Source: Phytophthora colocasiae
Taxonomy: Eukaryota; Oomycota; Peronosporomycetes; Peronosporales; Peronosporaceae
Assembly (NCBI GenBank): GCA_018806915.1
Contig: JAGKQI010000103.1
Location: 1,550,001 to 1,614,000 of the forward strand
Direction of reading: 5' to 3'
Length of the DNA: 64,000 nucleotides
Shown: in pieces, positions 23,578-36,152 of the stretch
Position numbering within the stretch: position 1 is the stretch's first letter
How the letters are laid out: the number at the start of each line of letters is the position of its first letter
Translations under genes and position numbers: made by a program
Notes under the pieces: generated by a model
Database searches by the model: none
What the model was told of the DNA's origin: nothing
Seen by the model: the letters and a program-made list of their open reading frames with translations, nothing else

Positions 23578-25195
23578 ATGCCTGCAAGCGGAGAACGAGC
23601 GGAATGGGAGGTCGTAGCTGAAGGGCTAACAGACGACATTTGCACAAGGGAGAGACTGAACCGTATGTGCTGCTCTAGTGCTTACGTCAAGCGAGTGCAG
23701 TTATGCCAAATATGCCCTGGAGATCACGAAATGGTTGAGCGTCACCTCCGCTGCTCCAGTGTAACGTGTGTAGCGTACGCTGTGCCAACTGGAACCAACA
23801 AGCCTAGGTGCAGCAAGATATGGAAGGTGTGGCAGTGCTCCATTTCCGGAAATTGGAGAATTCTAGGAACATGCTCGAGGAGAAGCGTCGTGTGAAGGTG
23901 CTCACCGACCGATCATCACGGCTGAAATGCGCAAATATATAGCGGAAATGGACGAAACAGGACTTGCACCACGCCACATTTGGTCGCGATTGCGTCGTTA
24001 TTCAGCAAGTTGCTAGGTGCGTGAAACTATTACGAGTAAAAAATGGGGAGCGGAATACTGTTGAGTCTATCAGATGCTAGTCCGCGATTTTCCGTTCTAC
24101 TCAGGGATCGAGGCCGACAAAGCATTTTTTCGGACCGACTGTGGATGTCCAAGGGTTTCCGAGCGTTGGCAATGGTGAGGATCACAATTAGTTTGTGATG
24201 GGCGTAACTACGCTACGTCTTGAAAGATGAAACAGTTCCAACAGGACAGCATGTTTTCTCTTTTTATTTGGATGCTACCTTCAAGCTTAGCGAAATTGGG
24301 TATCCCGTCATTACTTGTGGATTCAGTGATTGTTCTCGGAAGTACCACCTGGTTGCAAGGTTTGTCGTTAGCCGGTTGACAGGCCGAATATTCGGCTGTC
24401 CTTTCAGCACTCATGCAGCAGTATCAACGCCATGTTGGAGCGTTGCCCAAGGTTGATGCCGTTTTAGGTGACGCTGAAGATGCCCAGTACAATGCTCTCC
24501 AAAACACAAGCCCATTTCAACGCAGTAAATTCTTGATGTGCTTTTTCCACGTGTTGTACAACGTGCGAAAAAGAACAAGGCAGCTTAACAACTTTCTTGG
24601 GGCGATGGTATACAAGGGGATCCTTGCAATGCACTATACCTCCAGTTTGGTTGAGTTCTACGAGACACGATATTCTATCCTGGCGCAGTGGAGAACATAT
24701 CCCGCTTTGCAATCATTTTCCGGTTATTTCGAAACTCAGTGGTTGAACAGTAGGTATTGGCGATGGCAAATATTTCACACTCCGACTGGGTACGCAACCA
24801 CGAATAATCCTTGTGAAACATTCAATGCCAGCATCAATCAGTCAGTCTCGCTGCTGGAACGTGTGACTGCCGTTGCTTTTTAATATGGGTCACTGTTGTC
24901 ATGTGGTAGCGGCGAGAATGCTTCACGAAGGTTGTACGTACTCGGAAAATTTCTGCATTGAGCGTCTCAAAGACCGAAGAGTTAGGAAGAAGCGCTGCTC
25001 GCAGACGTGAGAATGGATGCTGCTGCCTCAAAATATGCCTAGTGGAGTTGAGTCACTCACGACCGCTACTTATCAGCAGGATTACCCGGAGGGCATCGTC
25101 TGGCAACCAGCCCGTTCTGGTCGACCTCCACTCCTCGAAGTGCGTTGCAGATACAATATCTCATTAGAGCCTCGTTCTGTGGCGACTACTCTCTT
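23578..25195 (+). pseudogene. MULE transposase, second family, decayed
   Basis: It starts MPASGERAEWEVVAEGLTDD and has a Cys-rich N-terminal finger (CQICPGDHEMVERHLRCSS). After frame breaks it continues with FYLDATFKLSEIGYPVI, GFSDCSRKYHLVARFVVS (24250-24380), VLGDAEDAQYNAL and LMCFFHVLYNVRK (24460-24570), and FETQWLNSRYWRW plus NNPCETFNASIN (24730-24840). These are the DDE blocks of a MULE transposase different from the 10-14 kb element. A SWIM-like GHCCHVVAARM (about 24890) and a degraded tail follow to about 25195. Several stops and shifts make it non-functional. Confidence 0.7.
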
Positions 25196-25245
25196 TTAGT
25201 TCCTTGTAGTACAACCAGATCTATGCAAAAAGAAGTTGTATAGCA

Positions 25246-25365
25246 ATCTTACAACTTGGATCGCTGACAATCTGACAACTTGGATCGCTGACAATCTGAC
25301 AACTTGGATCGCTGACAAACTGACCACTTGGATCGCTGACAAACTGACCACTTGGATCGCTGACA
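25246..25365 (+). repeat. 24-bp minisatellite, five units
   Basis: Five direct units of 24 bp, each containing ACTTGGATCGCTGAC. In one frame they read NLTTWIAD/KLTTWIAD repeated. Later units carry shared changes (AAACTGACC), which shows stepwise duplication. Confidence 0.9.
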
Positions 25366-25493
25366 TTTTTACAATTACGCTAATGCCTTACGAAATGAAA
25401 CATGTATTGACCAGAAACCTTACTCTTAGTCGCTGCCTTCTTCGCTCTCCTCCTCGCTCTCCTCACTCTTCTCCTCGCTCACCAATCGCACTA

Positions 25494-25691
25494 GCTAAGA
25501 ACGCTGGATACAACACAAGGACGAAGCATGTGGACATTAAGCATCACTTTACGAGGGAGAACGGAACGGTTCAGGTTGACTACATTGACACGAAGCGGCA
25601 GCTTGCTGACTTGCTGACAAAAGTGCTTGAAACCAAGACGCTCAAGTATCTGAGTGAGGCAGGCATCAAGGACAAGGCTACCGTGTATTAA
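25494..25691 (+). pseudogene. copia RNase H 3' fragment
   Basis: The frame reads RTKHVDIKHHFTREN and then DTKRQLADLLTKVLETK to TAA, the C-terminal RNase H end of Ty1/copia Pol. The rest of the element is missing upstream, replaced by the minisatellite and the MULE remnant. Confidence 0.75.
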
Positions 25692-25704
25692 CGGTAGGTG
25701 GGAG

Positions 25705-25935
25705 TGTTGGACCGGTGCACCGTCTCATGCACGGTTCACTGGAACGGTTCAACGGAACCGTTCTCCTTTTGGCTAAAGAAGAGGAACGCTTACTTGGGTG
25801 GTCGACGTGTGAGGACACTCGGCTAAGTTCGAGCGACAACGAGGACACAACAAGGTGGAGCAACTAGGAGGACAGGACGAGTAGAACAGGTTTTGTTAAC
25901 TTTAATCTACTCACTTCGGCATTTGCCACCAACAA
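25705..25935 (+). mobile_element. copia 3' LTR (probable)
   Basis: Directly after the Pol fragment comes a purine tract (GGTAGGTGGGAG) and then TGTTGGACCGG..., as expected for polypurine tract plus 3' LTR. It appears to end near ...CCACCAACA at about 25935. No second LTR is present. Confidence 0.55.
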
Positions 25936-27288
25936 CATACGCTCAATACCAACAAGGCCGTAGTCGTCGAAGTCGTTCGACAACTTGGTTTGGAACCACC
26001 GACTGCTGAAGTTTTACCTCCTCCTGAACGGATTCCTCGTACGTGATGGTCAAGCGATTTCCAGTTTTGATATCTTAAGTCTTAGTTAGCAAAACGAGAA
26101 GTCCGGTAACTGTTAGTCAACTAATTTCTTCTTCTTTACTAATGAAAAAAGATACACACACACTCAAAAACTGGTGGAGGTGAAAATGCATTTTCGTGCA
26201 CGGGATGTGGAAGCACATGCAGTAAAATACAAACGTAACCCCTTCGCACACATGGATGCATTCTGCTGCCAACGACAGTATTTGCAAAAGTGGATGATTT
26301 TGGACCCATTCGATGGTAGCAGAATGCTACCATCGAGTCGAAGGGTCGCGTAAACACTACCGTGTTTTGGAACTCGCAGATTAAAGTATTATTTTTGGCC
26401 AATAGCAGAGCTTATTTAAAAGGCTTCGAAGGTAGCGATTTGCTCCCATCTGTGTTGTAGCGATCATAATGGTCGCCGACCCTTCGAAATGGCTATACGT
26501 CGAAGGAGGCGTTTTGCTACCTTCCATTTTCAATTGTCTTGAGTTTGTACAGTATACAAAGTCACTGTGTTCACGAAGGGGTTAATAAGTAAAAGTCTCA
26601 GTTGCAGCTGGCTGTACTTTCGTCGTTTGCTTCCATACCAAAATTTATCCGACTTCCGACGTCTCCGACATCGTTTAGACATTTGTATGCAATTCAAAAC
26701 CCAAGTACTAATAGATGCAGATTTGGTATCGTATTGAAAATATTTTGGGCATACAGCGCTACGTTAAACTGTAAAAAGAGCCGTAATTACCCATTACCAA
26801 TGCATGGCGCTCACAGCACCTGAAAGCCGACGCACGCTGTCTCGAGTCAGTGCCGACCACCCACAGGAGTGCGGTGTATTGGGAGGGGGGCTGTGTCGAA
26901 CTCGGCATGGCTAGCAGGGTTGTCGCCCGCCACAAAGAACTGTTGTGGAGTTAATTCTCCCTCGGGCCTCCAACGAGTATAACCCTGTCTTAAGTTGTAC
27001 TAATCCCACCTTGGTAGAGCCCCCGAAAGGGATGGTCGTTGGGTCCGATTCCTGGCTGAGGTATTTCTAATGGCAATTTTGCTAGAACGTCAAGATGCAC
27101 CCTAGTAAAAAGTGTTTAGGACGCAAAAGCTGTTGAGTGATGTGCGTCGTTTGGCATCGTGCGACGTCGTGTGGCGAGGAGCGTTGCTATACGCGGTAGC
27201 TGATTCGCATGTGCGTGTGGATGCGATTGCGTGTGAAGGTATCTGTGCAGGTTGTAGACAAGAGCGTGCTGTATATCACTGATATATA
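25936..27288. other. long gene-free stretch
   Basis: No supported gene. It contains an 11-bp-arm palindrome around CGATGGTAGCA (26312-26336) and several related GGTAGC...CTTCGA motifs between 26310 and 26540. 26830-27110 is compositionally distinct (GC-richer, with GGTCCGATTCC at about 27037) and may be an unidentified repeat. Confidence 0.5.
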
Positions 27289-28051
27289 TGTAATATACCT
27301 GGCTTGAAGACGGGTTTACACCTGGGTTCTGACATCCCACAGCAGCCAACGAAGGGAAAAGATCCTAACGGAGACCTTGAAGTGGATCGCAGGAGCACCA
27401 ATGAGAAGAGCGATCACGACGATGTACGAGGACAGGCCCATGTTGAAGAGGCGACTGACTGAGATGCCAGCCGAACGCAATGAAGGACCTGCTGGAGGGA
27501 CTTCCGAATTTGCAGCGTAGAAGACACTTCCGAATCTGCCACGAAGGACGCAGGCTTCGAGAGTGCTGGGTGAAGCGCAATTCCGACACAGTTGAGTGAG
27601 AAGCACGCCGTGAAGGATTAACGTTGAGACAACAACGAAGTGGAGTAAGAGATCCACAACAAACGACGACAGCCAGCGAGGTAAGCTGAAGAGTGGAGAC
27701 AACCACTGGTGAATTCCTAGGAACCGCTGATAAACAACGAACGGGCAGCAAGAGCTGTTGAGAGAGAGAGAGGCGTGGAGACAACCACAAGTGGCGTAGA
27801 AATACCCACTGATAAACGACGAACGGGCAGCGAGAGCTGTTGAGGAAAGTAGTGTATATTGATACATTAATATAAATAGGCACGTTCTTCGTTGACGAAC
27901 GACGAACGAGCCGGCGCGGTGAACTGAGCCAGGAGACGACCAGTGAACGTGAAAGTGTGTCCTTTGACACCCGATCCTTGGGCACACCACCCAGCGCAGC
28001 ACACGAGCGACGCCCCACTGACTGGCAGTGAAAGAGAATAAACCTGTTACA
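27289..28051 (+). repeat. gypsy 5' LTR
   Basis: 763 bp. A TATA-like TATAAATA lies at about 27872, and AGAGAATAAA, a possible polyadenylation signal, lies near the 3' end. The sequence after it (TGGTGGTCATACAGG) is where the primer-binding site is expected; the tRNA was not identified. Confidence 0.9.
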
Positions 28052-28113
28052 TGGTGGTCATACAGGGGCCTTCTCTTATAGTCTCACCACAGCAGAAACA
28101 CCTACGTACGAAG

Positions 28114-30493
28114 ATGGCGAGCAGAACTAGAGAGACAGCGCGAAAACGTGTTACGAAGAAGAAAGCGACGAGGTCACGAAGTCCGAAGAGAGATCAGTCT
28201 CGACGTCGGGAGGAGACAATTGATGAAAACGCCGCGGACGACCGGCACAGTAGCGACGAATCGACGCTCAGTCCCGAGGAATACGAAGAGAAACGTGTCA
28301 CACCAGCGGAGGTAGAAGAGGAATCCGCAGTAAGAACGAGAAGCCAAGCAAAGTGGGAAGAAGCTGAACGTTTCTTGGCTACGGCTGCAGTCGCGAGAGA
28401 AGGACAACCAGCATTTCGAAGTGGACAAGAACTCATAAGTGCTGTACTGGGAGAACTTCCGAAGCGAACAGAAGACGAGCAGCCACGCGTGGTAGGACTG
28501 GATGCCGCCCCAGGTGCTGGAAAACAAGAGCCCACTAACGAAGTAGCCGTAGAACACGACGGTGCTGAATCAGTACACGGAAATCTACCATACGCAGCCG
28601 AAGATGAAAATGATGAAGGTGCACCCGAACGACAACCAACGGAGGTAGCGACCATGACAGCGGCACTCCAAGAGCTCCGTGAAGAGGTTCGACAACTACG
28701 GTTGAAACGTGACGAACAAAGACCTCGACGGGAACCTCAACGAGTCGCACAAGATGCAGATCGAAACCAACGGGAGCGAAGACCCATTCGGCAGGAAGTT
28801 CGACGAGATAACCATGAAGATGGCCAACCACCTGACCGACGCGGATCACACGAAGGGAGGCGACGAGGAGGATCGCAAGGCCGACGGGAGACGCCACCAA
28901 GGCGACAAATGGAACGGCGACGGCGGGAACCACCAGGAAGTGAAGGCTCACCACCCTCCTCTAGCAGTGAAAGTGGTTCAGATGACCATGGAAGGCGATA
29001 CGCTGGAAGACGACGAAGACAATGTAGTAGCTCCGAAGACGAGTCTAGCAGCGAATCGGAAGAACATGAGCAGATCCGACGGCACCGCGAGCAGCACGAG
29101 CACCGGGAACTTCGAGGGAGACGACACCGGGACCGACGCAGATCACCCCGACAAGGACGGCGCCGAGATCGTTATGAAGCGCGAGGGCGACGGAGAGGTA
29201 ACGTCAAAGACTTGGAATTGCCAACGTTCACCCCTACGACTGGAGCGACGGTATCCACTTGGACCGACCGCATCGACTTGGCATTACAGGGCGCTAAGGA
29301 ATCAGGACGTGGCGAGTGGAGTAACAACGCGTTGTGCTTCATCCTAGGAAACAAACTCATGGGTGAAGCGGCTAGTTGGTGGGTGGACTTCAATCGCAGA
29401 CTAACGGACAATCAACGCACATGGACTCACCTGAAACAAGCTCTGTTACGACGGTATTGACCTAAAGAAGACATCTCACTAGCGGAATGTCGAGTGGATA
29501 CTAGGTCAAGAGGTGCAAAGGAGTCGCATGCAGATTACGCAGCCGCCCTACGGAAAGCAGCAGGACACAGCCGTGTTAGTGAGCGAGTATTGATGGCCCA
29601 ATTCTACCGCGGCATGGACAAAACTACACGCCAGTTGGTGAAGCAACAGGAACCGGAGAATTTGGAAGACGCAGTAATAAAGGCGACAGAGATCGACGAC
29701 CCTATGGAAAACCTTGCGGAACTAGCACCGGCTGGACAAACTACTACTTCGACGACGACCGAATCAGCTACGGACGGCCTCACGGTGAGATCACTGACCT
29801 TACCAGGTGTGGGTAGTGTGTATGTCGCGGTATCTGGCGCGACAGAAGGAATCAAAAATTATGCAGCCGTGGATCCGGATGGCCTCGTCCTCTACACGAA
29901 TCCAAAGGGGGCGTGGAACATCATAACTGGGAAATACGAGTTACCCGCAGGACGAAAGTGGAATTCAAGATATTGGGCGGAGCCGACGACTCAAAAGCGA
30001 ACGAAGTTGAAAAAGAAGGACGACCGGCGCAAGGAACGAAGGACGAGAAGTGGACTCGTCGGATGATGATGAACGGAGTAAACAGTCTCGTAAAGCTAAG
30101 CAGCGGCGCACCACAGACACCAGTGAGGAGGAGTACGAACCAAAGCCCCGAAAGCACACCAAACCCAAGCGAACAGTGAATTCCAGCGACGATGAGCGAG
30201 ACGTGAAACCCCAGAAGAAGTTGAAAGCGGCGGTACGGCAGGTACTTGCTGAAGAAGGTCAGAAGCAACAACCCTAGACGAAGTTATCACAGAACAGGAC
30301 CAGCTGCCGTATCTGTGGGCAAAGTCATTGGGCCGCGTATTGTACCAACGGACCGAAATGTTTCGCTTGTCACAAGCATGGGCACATGGCGCGAGACTGT
30401 ACGGACACGGAAGCTAAAGCTAGAAATGACGAGTACATGGCTAAACGGAAAGAGAGGTTGAAGTCGGCGGAAAACGAGAACGGGACATTGTAA
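28114..30493 (+). pseudogene. gypsy Gag, interrupted
   Basis: The frame starts MASRTRETARKRVTKKK and is very rich in Arg, Glu and Ser for about 350 residues. A gag core follows (LELPTFTPTTGATVSTWTDR, NALCFILGNKLMGEAASWWV). An in-frame TGA at 29458 is followed by the same frame (DYAAALRKAAG, LMAQFYRGMDKTTR). A shift near 30060 leads to two zinc knuckles at 30305-30400: CRICGQSHWAAYC and CFACHKHGHMARDC. The stop and the shift break Gag in this copy. Confidence 0.75.
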
Positions 30494-30534
30494 GGGGAGT
30501 ACGATGTCCGAGAAATGCTCGGGATCCCCGGCAA

Positions 30535-31413
30535 TTGGCAGGCGTGGACAGGAAAGCAGCAACCACGAGTACCATGAACATACCGAGCACCGAGTCGGGT
30601 GTGGACGAGCGAACGAAGAATGATGAACGGAATGAACGAAAGACGAATGAAGAAAAGGTGGCGGGCGATGATTTACCGGATGATCGGACAAAACGGAAGC
30701 GAGTGACAATGGTTAAGAGTGCCAGAACGTCGGCCGAGGTGGTGACGCGCGAGATACTGAAGGACGCGACTGAAGAAGATGTTGAGCGGTCTGCTCGATA
30801 TGTGTCGACCACACGTCCGACGATGATGGCTGTGCGGTACTTACGTGCTAACCGTGAGGACGAGGAACGCGAATGGTGCGTGATCGCAGCCAACAGTGAC
30901 GTTGATGAAGGCGTAACTGGAGGGGGCGAGCACTTAATGAAAACTGGAGGGGGCGCCGTAGGATGCTCGGACGACGAAGCTACAAGTAACTTGAAGAACC
31001 AGCGATTAGGCATTAATACCACGACGACCCCGGACAGACGTTTGGCAACCGAAGCAGAAGAGTGGCAACCGAGCGACAGTACTGTCGATCCGAATGAGCA
31101 TACGGAGGATAACCAGTCGTCGACAAGTGGAAATGCGAAGGCTACGGGAACTGTAATGGCAGATTCAGCGTTGGAACCAGACCTTGCAAGTCTTCGGAAG
31201 GCCCAAAAAACCGCCAGGAAGTTGGCTAAACGATGGAAGGCGACAGCACGGTTGGCTAGGCGACGAAGTGGATCGGAAACCGCACGAGCAATTACGGCCG
31301 CTGAACGGAGTCGTGAAAGGCGTAAAGAAGAGAATGCTGCTTGGAAGGCGTTGGAGCTGCGCAAACAACAACGACAACTGGAAGGCGAAGTGACGGCGGA
31401 TCAAGCCTTGTGA
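30535..31413 (+). CDS. gypsy linker ORF between Gag and protease
   Basis: A 292-residue highly charged frame (Glu/Arg/Lys/Thr-rich, for example RSRERRKEENAAWKALELRK) lies between the zinc knuckles and the protease. No domain is recognised. It is probably a spacer part of the Gag-Pol polyprotein rather than a separate gene. Confidence 0.4.
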   Translation: MAGVDRKAATTSTMNIPSTESGVDERTKNDERNERKTNEEKVAGDDLPDDRTKRKRVTMVKSARTSAEVVTREILKDATEEDVERSARYVSTTRPTMMAVRYLRANREDEEREWCVIAANSDVDEGVTGGGEHLMKTGGGAVGCSDDEATSNLKNQRLGINTTTTPDRRLATEAEEWQPSDSTVDPNEHTEDNQSSTSGNAKATGTVMADSALEPDLASLRKAQKTARKLAKRWKATARLARRRSGSETARAITAAERSRERRKEENAAWKALELRKQQRQLEGEVTADQAL

Positions 31414-31440
31414 GATGGAAATACTGCACGTGTTAGCCTG

Positions 31441-31886
31441 GTGAAACAACGGCGAGCAGCGCAGCCATCTACCAGCCATGAGCGAGGAGATCAAGTTGAG
31501 TACATTGAGGCTGACGATGGATTACCTACGGCGTTAATGAACGTGGACGGCAAAGTGCGACAGGTGAAGTTTGATAGTGGAGCGCGATATACCGTGGCGG
31601 GTACCGACTGGATGCAGTATGGTATAGAGTCGCTAATGAAGCTCCCGTAGATTACGTGGAGGGCATCGGTGGATTTCTGTTGGATGTTGTTGGTGTATGG
31701 AAATTTACCTTCGAAACGGTGTTCGGGGAGAAGTTGACGGTCGAAGCGTGTATTGTTGCTGGCTGTGGGAACGAATTTCTATTGGAAGTAGATTTCACGC
31801 AAGCACGAGGAGCGACCATGGACTTCCAGCGACAAGAAGTACGCTTTGCCGAGGGAGAACGGACAGTAGTCATTCCAGACTCATGA
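31441..31886 (+). pseudogene. gypsy aspartic protease
   Basis: [20 protein letters not shown] holds the D-S-G active site. A frameshift near 31647 moves the rest (GGFLLDVVGVWKF ... VEACIVAGCGNEFLLEVDF) to another frame. Confidence 0.65.
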
Positions 31887-31920
31887 CAGTGACGGAGTAG
31901 GAAGGATCGCCACTGCGCGA

Positions 31921-33537
31921 ATGGTTAGCCGAACGGAGATCGCTAGGAATACGGTGACACCAGTGGAAGTTGCCGTCCCCGCCGCAAATGATGAACGAGG
32001 GGTTTTCTTACCAACAAGACACCTTGGATCGGTGCTCCTGGCAGCGACAGTGACTACTGCAAGAAATGGAAGAGCGTGGATACCCGCTATCAATACAAAT
32101 ACGAAGTCAGCAAAGATTCCGAACAAGAAACAGTTCGGCACGTGGATACCTGTTGATGATGATGTGGAAATCCTTACAATGAATGGACAGTTGGACACGG
32201 AGCGAGTAGAGCACTGGATAAGCGAGCTTGGTGACTGCGAGACTCCATTGCCAAACGAGAATGAAGTGAACATTGGTAGTGATGATCCGAAGTCGAGAGA
32301 GTTGGTGTTGAAATTGCTGAGGGTCTACCGATCATTGACGACGAATGCTAGTGAATGCCCACCTGCGACGACATTAGATGTCCACCATCACATTGACACG
32401 GGATCAGCTTCGCCGATCATGCTCAAGCGAAGACGCCAAGCACAAACGGATGACGGCATCATTGATGAGAACGTGGAAAAGATGTTGAAGGCTGGTGTGA
32501 TTGAGGAAGGTAATGGTGGATGGGGATTTCCTGTGGTCCTAGTGCGAAAGAAGGATGGGGAAGTACGCTTTTGTGTCGATTACTAAGCTCTCAACAAGAT
32601 CACTAAGAAGGATGTTTATCCTCTTCCACGAATTGACGAAACTTTGGAGGCATTGGGTGGCGCCTTATTGTTCACGACGTTAGATCTTCGAGCAGGGTAC
32701 TGGCAGATTTTGGTAGCAGCTGAAGATCGCGACAAAACGGCTTTTACCACTAAGAAGGGACTGTATCGGTTTGTACGTATGCCCTTCGGATTAACGAATG
32801 CACCATCAACATTTCAGCGACTTATGAATGGAGTTTTACGAGGTCTTACTTGGTCTACTTGCCAAGTATACCTAGACGACATCGTAGTATTTACGAGAGG
32901 CGGTATTGAGCGACACATTGTAGAGTTAGCTGCAGTGTTAGAATGGTTGGAGAGAGCGGGACTTACGCTCAAACTAAAGAAGTGCAGATTCGCGACCCAC
33001 ACGATGGAATATTTGGGCCACGAACTCAGTAGCGACGGGGTGAGACCATTAGACCGGTTAGTTTCTGCAGTGCGAGGTTTCCCAACACCCAACGATGCTA
33101 TCGAAGCGAAAAGGTTTGCTCACTTAGCAGGCTACTACCCACGATTCGTTAGTGGAGTTGATACGATCATGGCACCTATTACGAAATTGTTACGGAAGAG
33201 CGTAGCTTGGGAATGGGGAGATGCCCAGAAGGAAGCTTTCGAGCGTGTGAAGGGTATCTTAACCGCGAAACCTTTACTAATTTATCCAGACTTCAGGTTA
33301 CCATTTCGCGTAGTGACGGACGCGAGCAAAGTCGGATTGGGTGCATGCTTGATGCAAGACCGAGGTGAAGGTTGGCAACCAGTCGGGTACGCAAGTAAAG
33401 TGAACAGTGAAACGGAAGGAAAGTACGGAATTACGGAGTTGGAATGCTTTGCAGTAGTGTGGGCCATTAAACTCTTTCGACCCTACCTGTATGGACGTAA
33501 GTTTGAGATCATCACGGATAACAAATGTTGTCGCTGA
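31921..33537 (+). pseudogene. gypsy reverse transcriptase-RNase H, truncated
   Basis: RT starts around AGVIEEGNGGWGFPVVLVRK and shows CVDY, then TTLDLRAGYWQI, FVRMPFGLTNAPSTFQ and the catalytic YLDD (about 32866-32880). RNase H begins with VVTDASKVGLGACLMQ and YGITELECFAVVWA. A TAA at 32584-32586 directly after FCVDY interrupts the RT. At 33520 the RNase H jumps from EIITDN straight to NVVAELSRAP in another frame, so roughly 70 residues of RNase H are deleted. Confidence 0.85.
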
Positions 33538-36152
33538 ATTATCGAGGGCACCCGTAGCAGCTACGGTAAGAGCAGCGATAGGGCGACGACGACGAGCACG
33601 ACGAGGGAGACCACCACGAACGACTCAAAGGGCCACTGTAGACGTGCCAGAGGACACACGACAGGAGACTGAACAACACAATGATCGGACCACCAGTACT
33701 CTAAGGCCAATACTAGACGACCAAGACGCGGGAGCGGGTACGCCTGACAAACAAAAAGAGGTCGGCGCTGTAGTCGAACGTTTGATCAACACGATCGTGG
33801 ATGGAGCCATGACGCCTTCGGTTTTAACGGGATCAATGCGTGGGAACGAAAGGAAACGTCGAGCAGAACGACCCAAGGGAACGCGATCTACGAAACAGGG
33901 AATGCACGACGTTGAGCGTCCCATGACCAGAGCTGAAAAACGCCGGAGAGAACAGGCGACGACCAAAGAATCAGCGGTGTCGAATGAAGGAGCAGACCAC
34001 GCGAAGAGACAAAACGAAGGCGAGATTGTAGCGAAGAACAACGAAGAAACGTTAACGACGGCGACACCAAAGCCGACAATAACTCAGAGGACTACAGAAC
34101 TACCAACTGCAACGACAGGAATCACGCCAACTACGGAGTTAACGACGAAAATGGCAATAGCAACAACGACGGGTGATCGCCCTAACGGGAAAACGAAGCG
34201 ACGAAAGACGGTGACATGGGCGGACGGCGCAGTTATCCACAATAACGAATCACTGGGAAGACGAACGAATTCAACAACGAGAACGGAGGTAACGTGTTCT
34301 GAGACTACCGGGAATAACAGAATATCACATATAACTACGAATGACGATACAAGAGACCACGATCTCAGTGCTAACCAACGGAAAACCAGGGAGCGCAGAA
34401 TGAGTGAAGCCTCACAACCAGGAACGAGACCCACGGATGAAGATTTACGAAGAACGCGTGCCGTAGAAGCAATACGACGTCAACGATCAAGAGAACCCAC
34501 GCTTCAGTTAACCGACGCCGAGATCATAGAAGAACAGTCGAAGAGCAAGATGATACAGCAAATGCTACGAGCTGGGACTCATCACGGACGAGCTATCAGC
34601 AAGGTGTTTGGCCTGGTTGTAGTAGAGACGCCTAACCAACGAAGGATCGTATTACCACCGGCACTATGGGCAACAGTATTCAAGGAATGTCATGACAGCG
34701 TGTGGTCGGGACATCTCCGTGCAGCTCACACGTATGCGAGGATTGCGCAGCATTATTGGTGGCCGAAACTGAGGGATGAAGTGCGACGATGGGTACTTGG
34801 ATGCCAGGAATGCGGGAGTCGAAAGGCCCGACCACGTGAAGTAGTACCGCCATTACGAAGTATTCGAGGAGGCGATGTCGGTGACAGATGGGCACTTGAT
34901 GTAGCAGGCCGCTACCAGCAACTGACGGAGGAGTACGATACGTGATCGCAGCAGTAGAATATGTGACGCGTTACGCAGTGGCGATTGCAGTGAAGGACCA
35001 TGCAGCGGAGAATATCGCTGATTTTCTGATGAAGCAGGTACTACTTCGGTTCGGACCATTTCGAGAGATTTTGACGGACGGTGCACCAGAGCTTGTTGGA
35101 AAAGTGATCGAAGAATTAGTGATACTGTTGCAGGCACAACAGATTAATCCCGTTCCTTATCGACCACAGATGATCGGACTGGTGGAGAGATTTCATAGAA
35201 CGTGGAAAGACTGTGTCGCTACTTACATGAGCGATGAACTACAACGAGATTGGGACACGTGGGTGGACTACGCAGTGTACGCGTACAACTCCGGACTCCA
35301 CTCCACAGTGTTACTTTCGCCGAATGAACTGATGATGGGGCGACGTCTTCGAGCACCCAATGAACTTCTACGTGCTACACGAGTTACCGAAGCGGGTGAT
35401 CTTGTTAAACACCATCAGAAGCTCTTGGAGACTTTGAAAGAGGCTCATGAATGTGCAGAACGATCGAGGACGCGAGAACAACGGCGACAAGCTCGTTACT
35501 GCGATAGAAATGTGCGCAAGAAACGATAATTTGAACCCGGAGATCGAGTGTAGATGTTCGACCTCCAAGAGGGCCTAAAGCTTCCAAGTTTGTGCACCAA
35601 TGGATAGGACCGTTAAGAGTGGTGGAGTCGGCAGGACATGAGAATTTCCTGGTCGAGCGAGAAGATGATGGACCAGAACACGAGCAATTTATAGCGCACG
35701 TTTCATTTCTAGTGACTTATCGGCGACCAACAATTCTTCTAGATGCCATAGCTCAAGATCTGGTGGAGCAGCTGGGGTACGAAGACGGACAATTACGGAA
35801 GAAAGATGACAAGGCGACTACTCGAGCAGCGGTGGCTCCTGTTAACACAGCCTTACCGAGACAAGGTCAGAAGCGAAACGCAGCGACAGTGGCAAACGAG
35901 AACGCGGTCCACGGCCACGACGAGCTATTGGTGGAGATTCGTCGACGACGAAGGAGAAATCGCGCTGGACAATACGTGTTGGAGTACCAGTTGCGACCAG
36001 TCGATCAATGTACGCAGCAACGAGGGACTGAATCAGGCGATGAACGCCACGAGTTGAGCGACAACGAAGGACGATGGTATTCTGTCATCGAATACGACGA
36101 GCTGTTTAACCGCGGCAAGGTCGTGGAAGACCTTGGAGTGGATGGAGGCGTG
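33521..36152 (+). pseudogene. gypsy integrase
   Basis: After a long Thr/Arg-rich spacer comes the HHCC zinc finger (HDSVWSGH ... LGCQECGSRK, about 34690-34825). The DDE core follows: DRWALDVAGRYQ, then a shift near 34940 to YVTRYAVAIAVKDHAAENIA, EILTDGAPELVG and QMIGLVERFHRTWKD. A stop at 35527 is followed by a C-terminal chain (WIGPLRVVESAG ... VSFLVTYRRP). Two breaks make it non-functional. Confidence 0.8.

Noticed and set aside
25246..25365. CRISPR array
   Set aside because: Direct 24-bp repeats without spacers in a eukaryotic genome; a plain minisatellite.
25236..25691. A 151-residue gene joining the minisatellite to copia RNase H
   Set aside because: The frame is open by chance across two fragments; the 3' part is clearly a truncated copia Pol end.
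26830..27110. Possible SINE with RNA polymerase III boxes
   Set aside because: A GGTCCGATTCC B-box-like string and a TGGCTAGCAGG A-box-like string are present, but they are about 130 bp apart, too far for a tRNA-derived promoter, and no tRNA fold could be drawn.
28174..28954. Minus-strand frames opposite gypsy Gag
   Set aside because: They mirror the Arg/Glu-rich Gag codons and have no independent motif.
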